DNA of 64,000 bases from Streptomyces sp. TLI_171 (GCF_003610255.1 NZ_RAPS01000001.1:3906001-3970000); one strand, 5' to 3'; counted from the stretch's first letter, positions 8,026 to 17,127 are shown. A program made the numbers and translations. The notes: a model not told the origin generated them from the sequence alone.

Positions 8026-9219
8026 ATGGACCGGCTCGACAACACCGTCCGCGACTACGCCTGGGGCTCGGCCACCGCCATCCCCGAGCTGCTCGGCCGG
8101 CCCGCCGACGGGACCCCGCAGGCCGAACTGTGGATGGGCGCACACCCCGGCGCGCCGTCCCTGGTCGACCGCGGCGACGGCCCGGTCCCGCTCGACCGGG
8201 TGATCGCCGCGGACCCCGCCGCCGAGCTCGGCGCGGCCGCCGTCGCACAGTTCGGGCCCGCGCTGCCGTTCCTGGTCAAGGTGCTGGCCGCCGCCACCCC
8301 GCTCTCCCTGCAGGCCCACCCGACCCGCGAGCAGGCCCGCGCCGGGTACGCCGACGAGGAGACCCGCGGCGTCCCGGTCGACGCGCCGCACCGCAACTAC
8401 AAGGACGACAACCACAAGCCCGAACTGATCTGCGCGCTCAGCGAGTTCGAGGGCCTGTGCGGCTTCCGCACGCCCGCCGCCGCGGCCGACCTGATGGCCT
8501 CGCTGGAGGTGCCGCAGCTCGACCCGTTGATCGAGCTGCTGCGCACCAAGCCCGAGCCGGAGGCGCTCGCCGGCGCCCTCGCCGAGGCGCTGCGGCTGAC
8601 CGGCGAGCACGGCCGGGAGACCGTCGAAGCCGTCGCCCGCGCCGTCACCGCCGCCGCCCCGTCCGACCCCACCGGCGCGCTGGCCGGCTACGCCTTCGCC
8701 GCCGCCGAGTACCCCGGCGACCCCGGCCTGGTCGCCGCGCTGCTGTTCAACCACGTCCGGTTGCAGCCCGGCGAGGCCCTGTACCTGGGCGCCGGCCTGC
8801 CGCACGCCTACCTGCGCGGCACCGGCGTGGAGATCATGGCCAACTCCGACAACGTGCTGCGCTGCGGGTTCACCCCCAAGCACGTGGACGTCCCCGAGCT
8901 GGTCAAGGTGGTCGAGTTCCGCAGCGGCCGCCCCGAGATCCTCCGCCCCGAGGCCGGCCCGGACGGCGAGCGGCTCTACCCCGTGCCGATCGACGAGTTC
9001 CGGCTCTCCCGTTACGACCTCGCCGACCGCCCCGCCGTCCTGCCCGGCGACGCACCGCAGATCCTGCTCTGCACCGCGGGGACGGTCGAACTAGCCGCTG
9101 CCGGACAGACCCTGACGCTCGCCCGGGGCCAGTCCGCGTTCCTGCCGGCGGACGGCGCCGAGACGGTGCTCACCGGCTCCGGCGCCACCGTCTTCCGCAG
9201 CACGGTCACCCTGTCCTAG
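8026..9219 (+). CDS. manA: Mannose-6-phosphate isomerase, class I
   Basis: ManA interconverts fructose-6-phosphate and mannose-6-phosphate, feeding GDP-mannose and glycan synthesis. The 397-residue protein opens with the family start (MDRLDNTVRDYAWGS). It has the zinc/substrate region LSLQAHPTREQA, the conserved KDDNHKPELICALSEFEGLCGFR, and LGAGLPHAYLRGTGVEIMANSDN in the cupin domain. The ATG at 8026 matches the typical family N-terminus. The gene is divergent from the MBL hydrolase across 211 bp and converges on the HD gene, sharing the bases CTAG at their ends. Confidence 0.93.
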   Translation: MDRLDNTVRDYAWGSATAIPELLGRPADGTPQAELWMGAHPGAPSLVDRGDGPVPLDRVIAADPAAELGAAAVAQFGPALPFLVKVLAAATPLSLQAHPTREQARAGYADEETRGVPVDAPHRNYKDDNHKPELICALSEFEGLCGFRTPAAAADLMASLEVPQLDPLIELLRTKPEPEALAGALAEALRLTGEHGRETVEAVARAVTAAAPSDPTGALAGYAFAAAEYPGDPGLVAALLFNHVRLQPGEALYLGAGLPHAYLRGTGVEIMANSDNVLRCGFTPKHVDVPELVKVVEFRSGRPEILRPEAGPDGERLYPVPIDEFRLSRYDLADRPAVLPGDAPQILLCTAGTVELAAAGQTLTLARGQSAFLPADGAETVLTGSGATVFRSTVTLS

Positions 9220-9785
9220 CCGAGCCGCCCCACGTCGACCGGGAAGCGCGCCTGGTACGCCAGGCGCGCCTCCGCGCCGTCCCCGAGATCGGTCAACTCC
9301 TCGTCCAGGGCCAGGAACTCGGCCCAGCGCTCACCGCCGCCGGCCCGCACCAGGGCGTCGACCAGCAGGTCCTCCAGCTCCGGCAGCCGCTTGTTCTTCC
9401 ACACCTTGTCGGCCAGGCTCACCAGCAGGTCCTCCACCCCGGAGGACGGCCCCCAGCAGGCGTGACCGGCCGCGAACCGGGCCAGCCGCGGCTCCACGCC
9501 CGCCGCCAGCAGCAGCTCCCGCCCGGCGGGCTCGTGCGCCGAACCCGGGCCGGACAGCTCCGCCCGGTGCACCGCCTTGCCGATGTCGTGGGTCGCCGCA
9601 CCGAACAGCACCGCCGCCCGGTCGAAGGACAGGCCCGGACAGCGGGCCGCCGTCCAGTCGGCCAACCGGACCGCCACGTCGTGCACCAGTCGCAGGTGCG
9701 CCACCAGCCGCGGCGGAGCCGCCGCCCCGGCCAGCAGCAGCGTCACGTCGTCCGGCAACGGATGCAGGGTCAGGTCGTCGTCCAC
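9216..9785 (-). CDS. HD-domain phosphohydrolase-like protein
   Basis: A 189-residue cytoplasmic protein with HD-superfamily features: an early histidine in LVHDVAVRLADW, the paired His-Asp in THDIGKAVHR near residue 65, later histidines (SAHEPAG, GHACWG) and an aspartate in LADKVWKNKRLPE. These are the metal ligands expected of a phosphohydrolase. The substrate is unknown. The start is a GTG at 9785 (VDDDLTLHPLPDD) with only a weak ribosome-binding site, so it may be off by a few codons. Its stop codon overlaps the manA stop on the other strand. Confidence 0.72.
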   Translation of the reverse strand: MDDDLTLHPLPDDVTLLLAGAAAPPRLVAHLRLVHDVAVRLADWTAARCPGLSFDRAAVLFGAATHDIGKAVHRAELSGPGSAHEPAGRELLLAAGVEPRLARFAAGHACWGPSSGVEDLLVSLADKVWKNKRLPELEDLLVDALVRAGGGERWAEFLALDEELTDLGDGAEARLAYQARFPVDVGRLG

Positions 9786-9885
9786 GGCGGGCGACGCTAT
9801 CCCGCCGGTAAATCGCTTGACCACACCCCGGTGCCCGGCTGCACTGAAGCCGGACAGCGCACGGCACCGCGGGGAGGCAGCGGCA

Positions 9886-11100
9886 GTGATCGAGATCCGT
9901 CCGACCACCGACGAGGACTTCGACGTCTTCGTGGACACCATGCACGCCGCGTTCGCGCTGTTCCGCGAGGAGACGGACGAGGGCCGCACCGGTGCCTGGT
10001 GGTCGGCGTTCGAACTGGACCGCGGCCTGCTCGCGGTGGCGGACGGGCGGCCGGTGGGCACCGCCGGCGCGTACACCCTCGAACTGACCCTGCCCGGCGG
10101 CGCGATCGTCCCGGTCTCCGGGGTGACGGCCGTCGGCGTGCTGCCCTCGCACCGACGGCGCGGCGTGCTCACCGCGATGATGCGCCGTCAACTCGCCGAA
10201 CTGCGCGCCCGCGGCGAGGCCGTCGCCGTGCTGCTCGCCTCCGAGGCGCTGATCTACCGCCGCTTCGGCTACGGCCCCGCCACCTACACCCAGCGCTACA
10301 CGGTCCCCAAGCACCGCGCCGCCCTCACCCCGCCGCGGGCCGGCGCCACCGACCCCGGCACGGTCGAGCTGCTCCGCCGCAGCGACGCCGTCGAACTGCT
10401 GGAACAGGTCTACGACCGGTACCGGCGCACCCAGCCCGGCGCGGTCTCCCGGCCGCACCGCTGGTGGGCGCGCGGCGCCGGCCAGCCCCCGGTCTCCTCC
10501 GCCAAGCCGCGCTACATCGCCCTGCACCGGGACGCCGACGGCGTCCCCGACGGCTACGCCAGCTACTCGGTCGAGGACCCGCGCTCGCTGGTCGTGGACG
10601 AGACCGTCGCCGCCACCGACGCCGCGTACTCCGCGCTCGCCCGCTACCTGCTCCAGCACGACCTGGTCCAGGAAGTCGTGTTCAAGCACTTCCCGCCCGG
10701 GCACCCGCTGCCCTGGCAGCTCGCCGACTACAACGCCGGGCAGCCCGGCAAGCACACCGACTGGCTCTGGGTCCGGGTGCTGGACGTGCCGGGCGCCCTC
10801 ACCTCCCGCGGCTGGTCCGCCGACGGCGAGCTGGTCCTCGACGTCGACGACCCGTTCCTCGGCGAACACCACCGCCACCTGCTGACCGTCCGCGCCGGCC
10901 GGGCCGGGTGCGTTCCCACCGACCGCGAGCCCGACCTCTCGCTCGACATCAGCGACCTGGGCTCGATCCTGCTCGGCGGCACCACCCCCGGCACGCTGGT
11001 CCGGGCCGGCCACATCCGGGCCCACCACCCGGCCGCCGCCGCCCTCGCCGACGCCCTGTTCCGCGCCGAGCGCGCCCCGCACTGCCTGCACTGGTTCTGA
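9886..11100 (+). CDS. GNAT N-acetyltransferase of the Eis type
   Basis: The 404-residue product has an N-terminal GNAT domain (IEIRPTTDEDFDVF, then GVTAVGVLPSHRRRGVLTAMM, the acetyl-CoA-binding R-x-x-G-x-G/A region near residue 90). A second GNAT-like segment and a C-terminal sterol-carrier-protein-like domain (LSLDISDLGSILLGG) follow, ending in CLHWF. This is the three-part architecture and length of Eis enzymes, whose C-terminal carboxylate helps catalysis. Eis proteins acetylate aminoglycosides and other amines, but most environmental homologues have unknown substrates. The GTG start at 9886 follows GGGGAGG with good spacing. Confidence 0.85.
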   Translation: MIEIRPTTDEDFDVFVDTMHAAFALFREETDEGRTGAWWSAFELDRGLLAVADGRPVGTAGAYTLELTLPGGAIVPVSGVTAVGVLPSHRRRGVLTAMMRRQLAELRARGEAVAVLLASEALIYRRFGYGPATYTQRYTVPKHRAALTPPRAGATDPGTVELLRRSDAVELLEQVYDRYRRTQPGAVSRPHRWWARGAGQPPVSSAKPRYIALHRDADGVPDGYASYSVEDPRSLVVDETVAATDAAYSALARYLLQHDLVQEVVFKHFPPGHPLPWQLADYNAGQPGKHTDWLWVRVLDVPGALTSRGWSADGELVLDVDDPFLGEHHRHLLTVRAGRAGCVPTDREPDLSLDISDLGSILLGGTTPGTLVRAGHIRAHHPAAAALADALFRAERAPHCLHWF

Positions 11101-11122
11101 CCGGCCGACAGCTGCCGCACCG

Positions 11123-12739
11123 TCAGGTGACGTCCCGGGTCATGTCGACGAAGCGCGAGTAGTGGCCCTGGAAGGCCACGGTGATGGTCGCGGTGGGACC
11201 GTTTCGGTGCTTGGCGACGATCAGGTCCGCCTCGCCCGCCCGCGGGGACTCCTTCTCGTAGGCGTCCTCGCGGTGCAGCAGGATCACCATGTCGGCGTCC
11301 TGCTCGATCGAGCCGGACTCGCGCAGGTCGGAGACCATCGGCTTCTTGTCGGTGCGCTGCTCCGGACCACGGTTCAGCTGGGACAGCGCGATCACCGGGA
11401 TCTCCAGCTCCTTCGCCAGCAGCTTCAGGTTCCGGGACATGTCCGAGACCTCCTGCTGCCGGCTCTCCGCCCGCCGCGAGCCGCCCGCCTGCATCAGCTG
11501 CAGGTAGTCGATGACCACCAGCCGCAGGTCGTTGCGCTGCTTCAGCCGCCGGCACTTCGCCCGGATCTCCATCATCGACAGGTTCGGCGAGTCGTCGATG
11601 TACAGCGGCGCCGCGCTCACCTCCGGCATCCGCCGGGCCACCCGGGTCCAGTCGTCGTCCGTCATGTTGCCCGACCGCATGTGGTGCAGCGCCACCCGCG
11701 CCTCGGCCGACAGCAGGCGCATGGCGATCTCGTTGCGTCCCATTTCCAGCGAGAAGATCACGCTGGGCAGGTTGTTGTGGATCGAACAGGCCCGCGCGAA
11801 GTCCAGTGCGAGCGTGGACTTGCCCATGGCCGGGCGGGCCGCGATGACGATCATCTGGCCGGGGTGGAGGCCGTTGGTGAGCTGGTCGAAGTCGGCGAAG
11901 CCGGTGGGGACTCCGGACATCTGGCCGGAGCGGGAGCCGATCGCCTCGATCTCGTCGAGGGCGCCCTCCATGATGTCGGCGAGAGGGGCGTAGTCCTCGT
12001 TGGTGCGCTGTTCGGTGACGGCGTAGATCTCCGCCTGGGCGGCGTTGACGATGTCGTCGACGTCGCCCTCGGCGGCGTAGCCCATGCCGGCGATCCGGGT
12101 GCCGGCCTCGACCAGGCGGCGCAGCACGGCGCGCTCGTGGACGATCTCGGCGTAGTACTCGGCGTTGGCCGCGGTGGGAACGGAGTTGACCAGGGTGTGC
12201 AGGTAGGAGGCGCCGCCGACGCGGACCAGTTCGCCGCGCTTGGTGAGCTCGCCGGCCACGGTGATCGGGTCGGCGGGCTCTCCGCGGGCGTAGAGGTCGA
12301 GGATCGCTCCGTGGATCAGCTCGTGGGCGGGCCGGTAGTAGTCGGCGGGCTTGAGCACCTCGACCACGTCGGCGATGGCGTCCTTGGAGAGCAGCATGCC
12401 GCCGAGCACGGACTGTTCGGCCGCGAGGTCCTGCGGGGGGACGCGTTCGAAACCCTCGCCGCCGAAGCCGGACTCGCGGTCGCCGTCCCGGTCCCGGCGC
12501 TCGCCCTTGCCGGGGAACCGGTCGCCGCCCTTGCCGTCGCGGCGCTGGAAGCCCCCGCCACCGCCGCTGCCGCCGCTGGAGCCGTTCGGTCCGGCCGGGG
12601 TGTTCGAACGGCGGGTGACGGGCAGGCGGTCGCCCGGGCCGTCGGGGAAGGCGTCGAGCGGGAAGGCGTCGTCGGACGGCTGCCAGTCGTCCTCCGGGGG
12701 CGGAGGGGCGTCGTGGTCGTCGTACTGGGGGCCGGTCAC
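11123..12739 (-). CDS. dnaB: Replicative DNA helicase DnaB
   Basis: DnaB is the hexameric 5'-3' helicase at the replication fork. The 538-residue protein has a long acidic, Gly-rich N-terminal extension (about 75 residues), then the DnaB N-domain (VPPQDLAAEQSVLGGMLLS). The RecA-like core has Walker A in AARPAMGKSTLALD near residue 306 and Walker B in LRLVVIDYLQLM; the C-terminus includes DLRESGSIEQDADMV. No intein is present. The GTG start at 12739 (VTGPQYDDHD) follows GGGGAA. The upstream 466-bp gap contains a DnaA-box cluster. Confidence 0.95.
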   Translation of the reverse strand: MTGPQYDDHDAPPPPEDDWQPSDDAFPLDAFPDGPGDRLPVTRRSNTPAGPNGSSGGSGGGGGFQRRDGKGGDRFPGKGERRDRDGDRESGFGGEGFERVPPQDLAAEQSVLGGMLLSKDAIADVVEVLKPADYYRPAHELIHGAILDLYARGEPADPITVAGELTKRGELVRVGGASYLHTLVNSVPTAANAEYYAEIVHERAVLRRLVEAGTRIAGMGYAAEGDVDDIVNAAQAEIYAVTEQRTNEDYAPLADIMEGALDEIEAIGSRSGQMSGVPTGFADFDQLTNGLHPGQMIVIAARPAMGKSTLALDFARACSIHNNLPSVIFSLEMGRNEIAMRLLSAEARVALHHMRSGNMTDDDWTRVARRMPEVSAAPLYIDDSPNLSMMEIRAKCRRLKQRNDLRLVVIDYLQLMQAGGSRRAESRQQEVSDMSRNLKLLAKELEIPVIALSQLNRGPEQRTDKKPMVSDLRESGSIEQDADMVILLHREDAYEKESPRAGEADLIVAKHRNGPTATITVAFQGHYSRFVDMTRDVT

Positions 12740-12930
12740 GCGTGTTCCCCGTTCAGCGAGTGGTGCGAGTCGGTGCGGGCCTGTCCGGTGGCGCGCTGTC
12801 CTTCGGCGCACTGTCTTTCTTACGCCACCGAGCCGACAGATCCGGCCGCGTGTGCGGGGCGGTGTCGCGCGGCCACCAGGGTCCGGTCCGGAGCCACGGT
12901 ACGGGGGGCCGGGCGGTTCCTCCAACATGG

Positions 12931-13019
12931 TTATCCACAGGGCATGTGGATAAGTGTCCGAAGGCTGTGGAGAACCCCCGGAAAGCTGTGCACAACCCTG
13001 TGGACACTACTGTGGATAA
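12931..13019. promoter_or_regulatory. DnaA-box cluster upstream of dnaB, outside oriC
   Basis: Within 89 bp there are three perfect TTATCCACA boxes: 12931-12939 forward, 12945-12953 and 13011-13019 reverse. Three near matches also occur: 12966-12974 (TTCTCCACA on the reverse strand), 12987-12995 (one mismatch) and 12999-13007 (one mismatch). This lies between the divergent dnaB and MATE genes, about 47 kb from oriC. A DnaA-binding cluster near oriC that modulates replication has been described in S. coelicolor; whether it is this position was not checked. Confidence 0.8.
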
Positions 13020-13169
13020 CCACACGATCGCCCTGGCGTCAACTCGCTGACCTGCAACTACTTCTTCCGCCGCCTGTGCATGAGAAATTCTTCACACGGC
13101 TGGGGAGGGACCCGTCCAGGTGTTCGATCGGCCGTTCGATCCAGCGTCCAGGTAAGAGCTGAAATGGCT

Positions 13170-13205
13170 TTGCAACACTTACCTGTGGATGAGTACTCTT
13201 GGCCC
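13170..13205 (+). promoter_or_regulatory. Candidate vegetative promoter for a leaderless MATE transcript, with an embedded DnaA-box-like site
   Basis: TTGCAA at 13170-13175, an 18-bp spacer and TACTCT at 13194-13199 place the predicted transcription start at about the A of the MATE ATG (13206), so the message would lack a leader. No Shine-Dalgarno sequence is present. TGTGGATGA (13184-13192), one base from a DnaA box, sits in the spacer directly before the -10 element. Confidence 0.45.
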
Positions 13206-14543
13206 ATGCCCGTCAGATCCACAGCCGCCGCCGAACGCCGCCGACACGACCGGGAGATCCTCGCCCTGGCCGTCCCGGCCTTCGGCGCGCTGGTCGCCGA
13301 ACCGCTGTTCCTGATGGCCGACTCCGCCATCGTCGGGCACCTCGGCACCGCCCAGCTGGCCGGGCTGGGCATCGCCTCCGCCGCGCTCACCACCGTGGTC
13401 GGGGTGTTCGCCTTCCTCGCCTACGCCACCACCGCCGCGGTGGCCCGCCGGATCGGTGCCGGCGACCGCCGGGCCGCCGTCCAGCAGGGCATCGACGGGA
13501 TCTGGCTGGCGCTGCTGCTCTCCGTGGCCATGGTGGTGCTCACCCTGGCCCTCGCCCCGCAGGGCGCCCGGCTGCTGGGCGCCTCCGCCACCGCCGAACC
13601 GTACGCGGTGACCTACCTGCGGATCAGCGCCCTCGGAGTGCCCGCGATGCTGCTGGTGCTGGCCGCCACCGGCGTGCTGCGCGGCTTCCAGGACACCCGC
13701 ACCCCGCTGCTGGTGGCGATCGGCGGGTTCACCGCCAACCTGCTGCTCAACCTGGGCCTGGTGTACGGCGCCGGTCTCGGGGTGGCCGGCTCCGCCTGGG
13801 GCACCGTGATCGCGCAGAACGCGATGGCCGCGGTGTACGTGGCCGTGGTGGTCCGCGGCGCCCGCCGGGAGGGCGCGAGCCTGCGGCCGGACCGGGCCGG
13901 GATCCGGGCCTCCGCCCGGGCGGGCGGTCCGCTGCTGATCCGCACGCTGAGCCTGCGGGCGGTCCTGCTGCTGGCCACCGCGGTGGCCGCGACCCTGGGC
14001 GACGCCGAGGTGGCGGCCCATCAGATCACCATGACCGTCTGGTCCTTCGTGGCCTTCGCCCTGGACGCGGTGGCGATCGCCGGGCAGGCGATCATCGGGC
14101 GCTACCTGGGCGCGGGCGACCTCCCCGGCACCCGCGGGGCGACCCGGCGGATGATCGAGTGGGGCGTGGGCGCGGGCGTGCTGTTCGGCCTGCTGATGGT
14201 GCTGGCCCGACCGCTGTACGTCCCGCTGTTCACCGCCGACCCGACCGTGCAGGCCCAGCTCTCCACCGCGCTGCTGCTGGCCGCGCTGACCCAGCCGGTC
14301 GGCGGCCTGGTGTTCGTGCTGGACGGCGTGCTGATGGGCGCGGGCGACGGCGCCTACCTGGCCTGGGCGATGCTGGCCACCCTGCTGGTGTTCGTCCCGG
14401 CCGCACTGGCGGTCCCCGCGCTGGGCCTCGGCCTGGCCGGCCTCTGGTGGGCGATGAACCTGTTCATGCTGAGCCGGGCCGCCTTCCTGGTCGGCCGGGT
14501 GCGCACCGGCCACTGGATGGTCACCGGCGCCGTCCGGGCGTGA
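13206..14543 (+). CDS. MATE-family efflux transporter (DinF type)
   Basis: The 445-residue protein has about twelve hydrophobic segments and the MATE/DinF N-terminal pattern (REILALAVPAFGALVAEPLFLMADSAIVGHLG). Members exchange drugs or metabolites for Na+ or H+ across the cytoplasmic membrane; the substrate cannot be read from sequence. The chosen ATG at 13206 has no ribosome-binding site but is ideally placed for a leaderless start. An ATG at 13164 is in frame but also lacks a good site. It converges on rplI across a strong hairpin. Confidence 0.85.
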   Translation: MPVRSTAAAERRRHDREILALAVPAFGALVAEPLFLMADSAIVGHLGTAQLAGLGIASAALTTVVGVFAFLAYATTAAVARRIGAGDRRAAVQQGIDGIWLALLLSVAMVVLTLALAPQGARLLGASATAEPYAVTYLRISALGVPAMLLVLAATGVLRGFQDTRTPLLVAIGGFTANLLLNLGLVYGAGLGVAGSAWGTVIAQNAMAAVYVAVVVRGARREGASLRPDRAGIRASARAGGPLLIRTLSLRAVLLLATAVAATLGDAEVAAHQITMTVWSFVAFALDAVAIAGQAIIGRYLGAGDLPGTRGATRRMIEWGVGAGVLFGLLMVLARPLYVPLFTADPTVQAQLSTALLLAALTQPVGGLVFVLDGVLMGAGDGAYLAWAMLATLLVFVPAALAVPALGLGLAGLWWAMNLFMLSRAAFLVGRVRTGHWMVTGAVRA

Positions 14544-14588
14544 GCCGCACCGCCCTGGCGCCCGTCGAAGGGCCCGGACCGCACAAGG

Positions 14589-14628
14589 CCGGAGGGCCGG
14601 ACCCCGCGAACGGGATCCGGCCCTCCGG
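14589..14628. terminator. Bidirectional hairpin between MATE and rplI genes
   Basis: A 13-bp perfect stem (14589-14601 with 14616-14628, CCGGAGGGCCGGA arms) with partly paired inner bases lies between two convergent genes. No T tract is present. Confidence 0.75.
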
Positions 14629-14644
14629 TGCGTTACGGCTGCGC

Positions 14645-15091
14645 TCAGGCGGCGACGACGTTGACGTCGAGGTTGGCCTGGACGTCGGCGTGCAGCTTGA
14701 CCGAGACCTTGTGGGTGCCCACGGTCTTGATCGGCGAGGCGATCGCGACGGCGCGCTTGTCCACGGCCGGGCCGCTGGCGGCCTTGATGGCCTCCACGAC
14801 GTCGGCCTGGGTCACCGAGCCGAACAGGCGGCCGGCGTCGCCGGAGCGGACCGACAGCTTGACCTGCAGGCCCTCGAGCTTGGCCTTGACCTCGTTGGCG
14901 GCCTCGAGGGTCTGGATGGCGTGGATCTTCCGGGCGCGACGGATGGCGTCGACGTCCTTCTGACCGCCCTTGGTCCAGCGGATGGCGAAGCCACGCGGGA
15001 CCAGGAAGTTGCGGGCGTAGCCGTCCTTGACCTCGACGACCTCGCCGGCGCTGCCGAGGCCGGGGACCTCGTGAGTGAGGATGATCTTCAT
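14645..15091 (-). CDS. rplI: 50S ribosomal protein L9
   Basis: A 148-residue protein with the classic L9 N-terminal domain ([32 protein letters not shown]) that binds 23S rRNA, a central helix and the C-terminal domain ([16 protein letters not shown]). Last gene of the rpsF-ssb-rpsR-rplI operon, 17 bp after rpsR. The length is normal for the family. Confidence 0.97.
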   Translation of the reverse strand: MKIILTHEVPGLGSAGEVVEVKDGYARNFLVPRGFAIRWTKGGQKDVDAIRRARKIHAIQTLEAANEVKAKLEGLQVKLSVRSGDAGRLFGSVTQADVVEAIKAASGPAVDKRAVAIASPIKTVGTHKVSVKLHADVQANLDVNVVAA

Positions 15092-15108
15092 TCTTCGGTC
15101 ACCCTCTC

Positions 15109-15345
15109 TTAGCGCGTGGTGGAGGTGTAGGGCAGCAGGGCCATCTCACGGCTGTTCTTCACGGCCGTGGCGACGTCACGCTGGTGCTGGGTGCAGTTGC
15201 CGGTGACCCGGCGGGCACGGATCTTGCCGCGGTCGGAAATGAACTTCCGCAGCAGGTTCGTGTCCTTGTAGTCCACGTACGTGGCCTTGTCCTTGCAGAA
15301 GACGCAAACCTTCTTCTTCGGCTTGCGAGCAGGCGGCTTCGCCAT
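15109..15345 (-). CDS. rpsR: 30S ribosomal protein S18
   Basis: A 78-residue S18 with the conserved core ([27 protein letters not shown]). It keeps a CVFC pair near residues 14-17 and a later Cys/His (GNCTQHQR), so it looks like the zinc-binding form; Streptomyces genomes often carry a second, cysteine-free S18 elsewhere. It lies between ssb and rplI in the conserved operon. Confidence 0.96.
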   Translation of the reverse strand: MAKPPARKPKKKVCVFCKDKATYVDYKDTNLLRKFISDRGKIRARRVTGNCTQHQRDVATAVKNSREMALLPYTSTTR

Positions 15346-15410
15346 TGTGTGCTCCGTTAGGTACGAGATCTGTCAGCGTTGCCGGGCCCACCGGGCCCGG
15401 CCCGCACCGC

Positions 15411-16007
15411 TTAGAACGGGGGCTCTTCCGAGAAGCCGCCACCGGACGGGGCACCCCAGCTGCCGCCCTGGTTGCCGGACGACGGGGCGCTGGACGCCCA
15501 CGGGTCGTCGGACGGACCGGACTGGCCGCCACCGGAGCTGCCGCCCCAGTTGCCGCCACCCTGCTGGCCGCCGCCGCCGTAACCGCCGCCACCCTGCTGG
15601 CCGCCGCCGCCGAAGCCGCCGCCACCGCCCGGACCACCGGTCCGGTTGGCGCGGGTGACCTTGGCGGTCGCCGAACGCAGGCTGGGGCCGACCTCATCGA
15701 CCTCGACCTCGAAGACCGTCCGCTTCTCGCCTTCCTTGGTCTCGTAAGACCGCTGGCGCAGTCGGCCCTGCACGATCACGCGCATGCCGCGCTGCAGGGA
15801 CTCGGCCACGTTCTCCGCGGGCTGACGCCAGACGTTGCACGTGAGGAAGAGGCTCTCGCCGTCCTTCCACTCGTTGGTCTGGCGGTCGAAGGTGCGCGGA
15901 GTGGACGCGATGCGGAACTTGGCCACCGCGGCACCCGAGGGGGTGAAGCGGAGCTCGGGGTCGTCGACGAGGTTGCCGACGAGGGTGATGACGGTCTCGC
16001 CTGCCAT
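15411..16007 (-). CDS. ssb: Single-stranded DNA-binding protein
   Basis: The 198-residue product has an N-terminal OB-fold ([25 protein letters not shown]) of about 110 residues that binds single-stranded DNA as a tetramer. A long Gly/Gln/Ser-rich linker follows, and the acidic tip EEPPF at the C-terminus recruits replication and repair partners. It corresponds to the essential SsbA type encoded with S6 and S18. The gap to rpsF (101 bp) contains a parS site. Confidence 0.96.
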   Translation of the reverse strand: MAGETVITLVGNLVDDPELRFTPSGAAVAKFRIASTPRTFDRQTNEWKDGESLFLTCNVWRQPAENVAESLQRGMRVIVQGRLRQRSYETKEGEKRTVFEVEVDEVGPSLRSATAKVTRANRTGGPGGGGGFGGGGQQGGGGYGGGGQQGGGNWGGSSGGGQSGPSDDPWASSAPSSGNQGGSWGAPSGGGFSEEPPF

Positions 16008-16054
16008 GTGGTGATGACCTCTCGGAAAGAAGTTCTGCGGTGCTCGTCAGCGGT

Positions 16055-16068
16055 GTTCCACGTGGAAC
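16055..16068. other. parS: parS site in the rpsF-ssb gap
   Basis: A perfect GTTCCACGTGGAAC palindrome lies between the rpsF stop and the ssb start, inside the ribosomal-protein/ssb operon. Confidence 0.9.
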
Positions 16069-16108
16069 ACCGGACGTGAGCCCTCCGGCGCGGACGCCGG
16101 AAGTGGGC

Positions 16109-16399
16109 TCAGTGGGTGTCCGGGCGCAGGACCTTGGTCCGCAGAACCGACTCGCTCAGGCTGAACTGGCGGTCGAGCTCCTTGACGACCTCGGGCGTGG
16201 CCTTGAGGTCGATGACCGAGTAGATGCCCTCGGACTGCTTGTTGATCTCGTACGCCAGGCGACGACGACCCCAGGTGTCGACCTTCTCAACCTTGCCGCC
16301 GCTGGTGCGGACGACGTTGAGGAAGCTCTCGATCAGGGGAGAGACAGCGCGCTCCTCGACCGAGGGGTCGAGGATGACCATCACCTCGTAGTGACGCAT
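16109..16399 (-). CDS. rpsF: 30S ribosomal protein S6
   Basis: A 96-residue S6 protein ([19 protein letters not shown], then [20 protein letters not shown]) that binds 16S rRNA as a partner of S18. The start at 16399 is fixed by the strong AAAGGAGGTG eight or so bases upstream; the longer in-frame extension has no support. It is the first gene of the rpsF-ssb-rpsR-rplI operon. Confidence 0.97.
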   Translation of the reverse strand: MRHYEVMVILDPSVEERAVSPLIESFLNVVRTSGGKVEKVDTWGRRRLAYEINKQSEGIYSVIDLKATPEVVKELDRQFSLSESVLRTKVLRPDTH

Positions 16400-16635
16400 G
16401 TGTAACCCACCTCCTTTGGACTCAACGGCCACGGCGTTTCCGTGGCAGGAGGGTTGTGCGCGTCGGCACCGGTGGTTCAGGGCATGCGGGCACGCCTCTA
16501 CACCAGTGCAGAAGGGCCAGCCTACCGGGTGAGCCGACCGGTGGACAAAACAGTTGGCTTCCGGGGTTGTCACTTCGGTCACATCGGTCGCAACCTGGAC
16601 AGACCGAACATTCCCTCCACCTGGAGGTGGGTCCC

Positions 16636-16941
16636 ATGGCGCAGACCGTCCACCGGCCGCAATTCACCCTGAACACCGACGGGCACCCGCACCCGCGGGA
16701 GAACGCCCTGGCCGGGGTGGCTCTCCTGCTCGGCCTGGTCGCCTTCGTCACCTCGTTCTTCCACCAGCTGCACCTGCTGAGCTCCTGGACCGGGCTGATC
16801 GCGGTCGTCACCGGCATGGTCGGCCTGTACATCTCGGCGACCACCGCGGAGCGCTTCCTGGCGGTGATCGGCACCGGGGCCGGCGCGTTCGGCCTGTACC
16901 TGGGGGTGGCGCACGGCGGCCTCTTCGGGGGCGTGTGGTGA
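16636..16941 (+). CDS. Small integral membrane protein of unknown function
   Basis: A 101-residue protein with a polar N-terminus ([20 protein letters not shown]) and three hydrophobic segments covering most of the rest ([36 protein letters not shown], and a Gly-rich third). No functional motif is recognised. The ATG at 16636 follows GGAGGTG. It is transcribed divergently from rpsF; the femX gene follows 186 bp downstream. Confidence 0.75.
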   Translation: MAQTVHRPQFTLNTDGHPHPRENALAGVALLLGLVAFVTSFFHQLHLLSSWTGLIAVVTGMVGLYISATTAERFLAVIGTGAGAFGLYLGVAHGGLFGGVW

Positions 16942-17127
16942 CGCCCGCGCGCGGGTCGGGGTGAACCTGCCCCGCACCGCGCAACTTCCGGTGCCCTCCC
17001 GGCGTAATACCTGTGCCAGCAGGTGCGAACGGGGGGGCGCCACCATGTCGGATCGGTTCCCGCCCGAATCGGACCATTCGGGCGATAGGGTCACCCTGGG
17101 TAGATCCGACGAGGAGGAGCACGGAGC

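Noticed and set aside
8878-8890. CACGTG in manA as parS
   Set aside because: Flanks do not match GTTYCACGTGRAAC.
7131-11162. A 1343-codon open frame on the + strand
   Set aside because: Same reason: it crosses manA, the HD gene and the Eis-like gene in the wrong frame and has shadow-type composition.
15834-15847. A parS-like GTTGCACGTGAGGA within ssb
   Set aside because: Three departures from the 14-bp core; within a coding region where CACGTG arises from codons.
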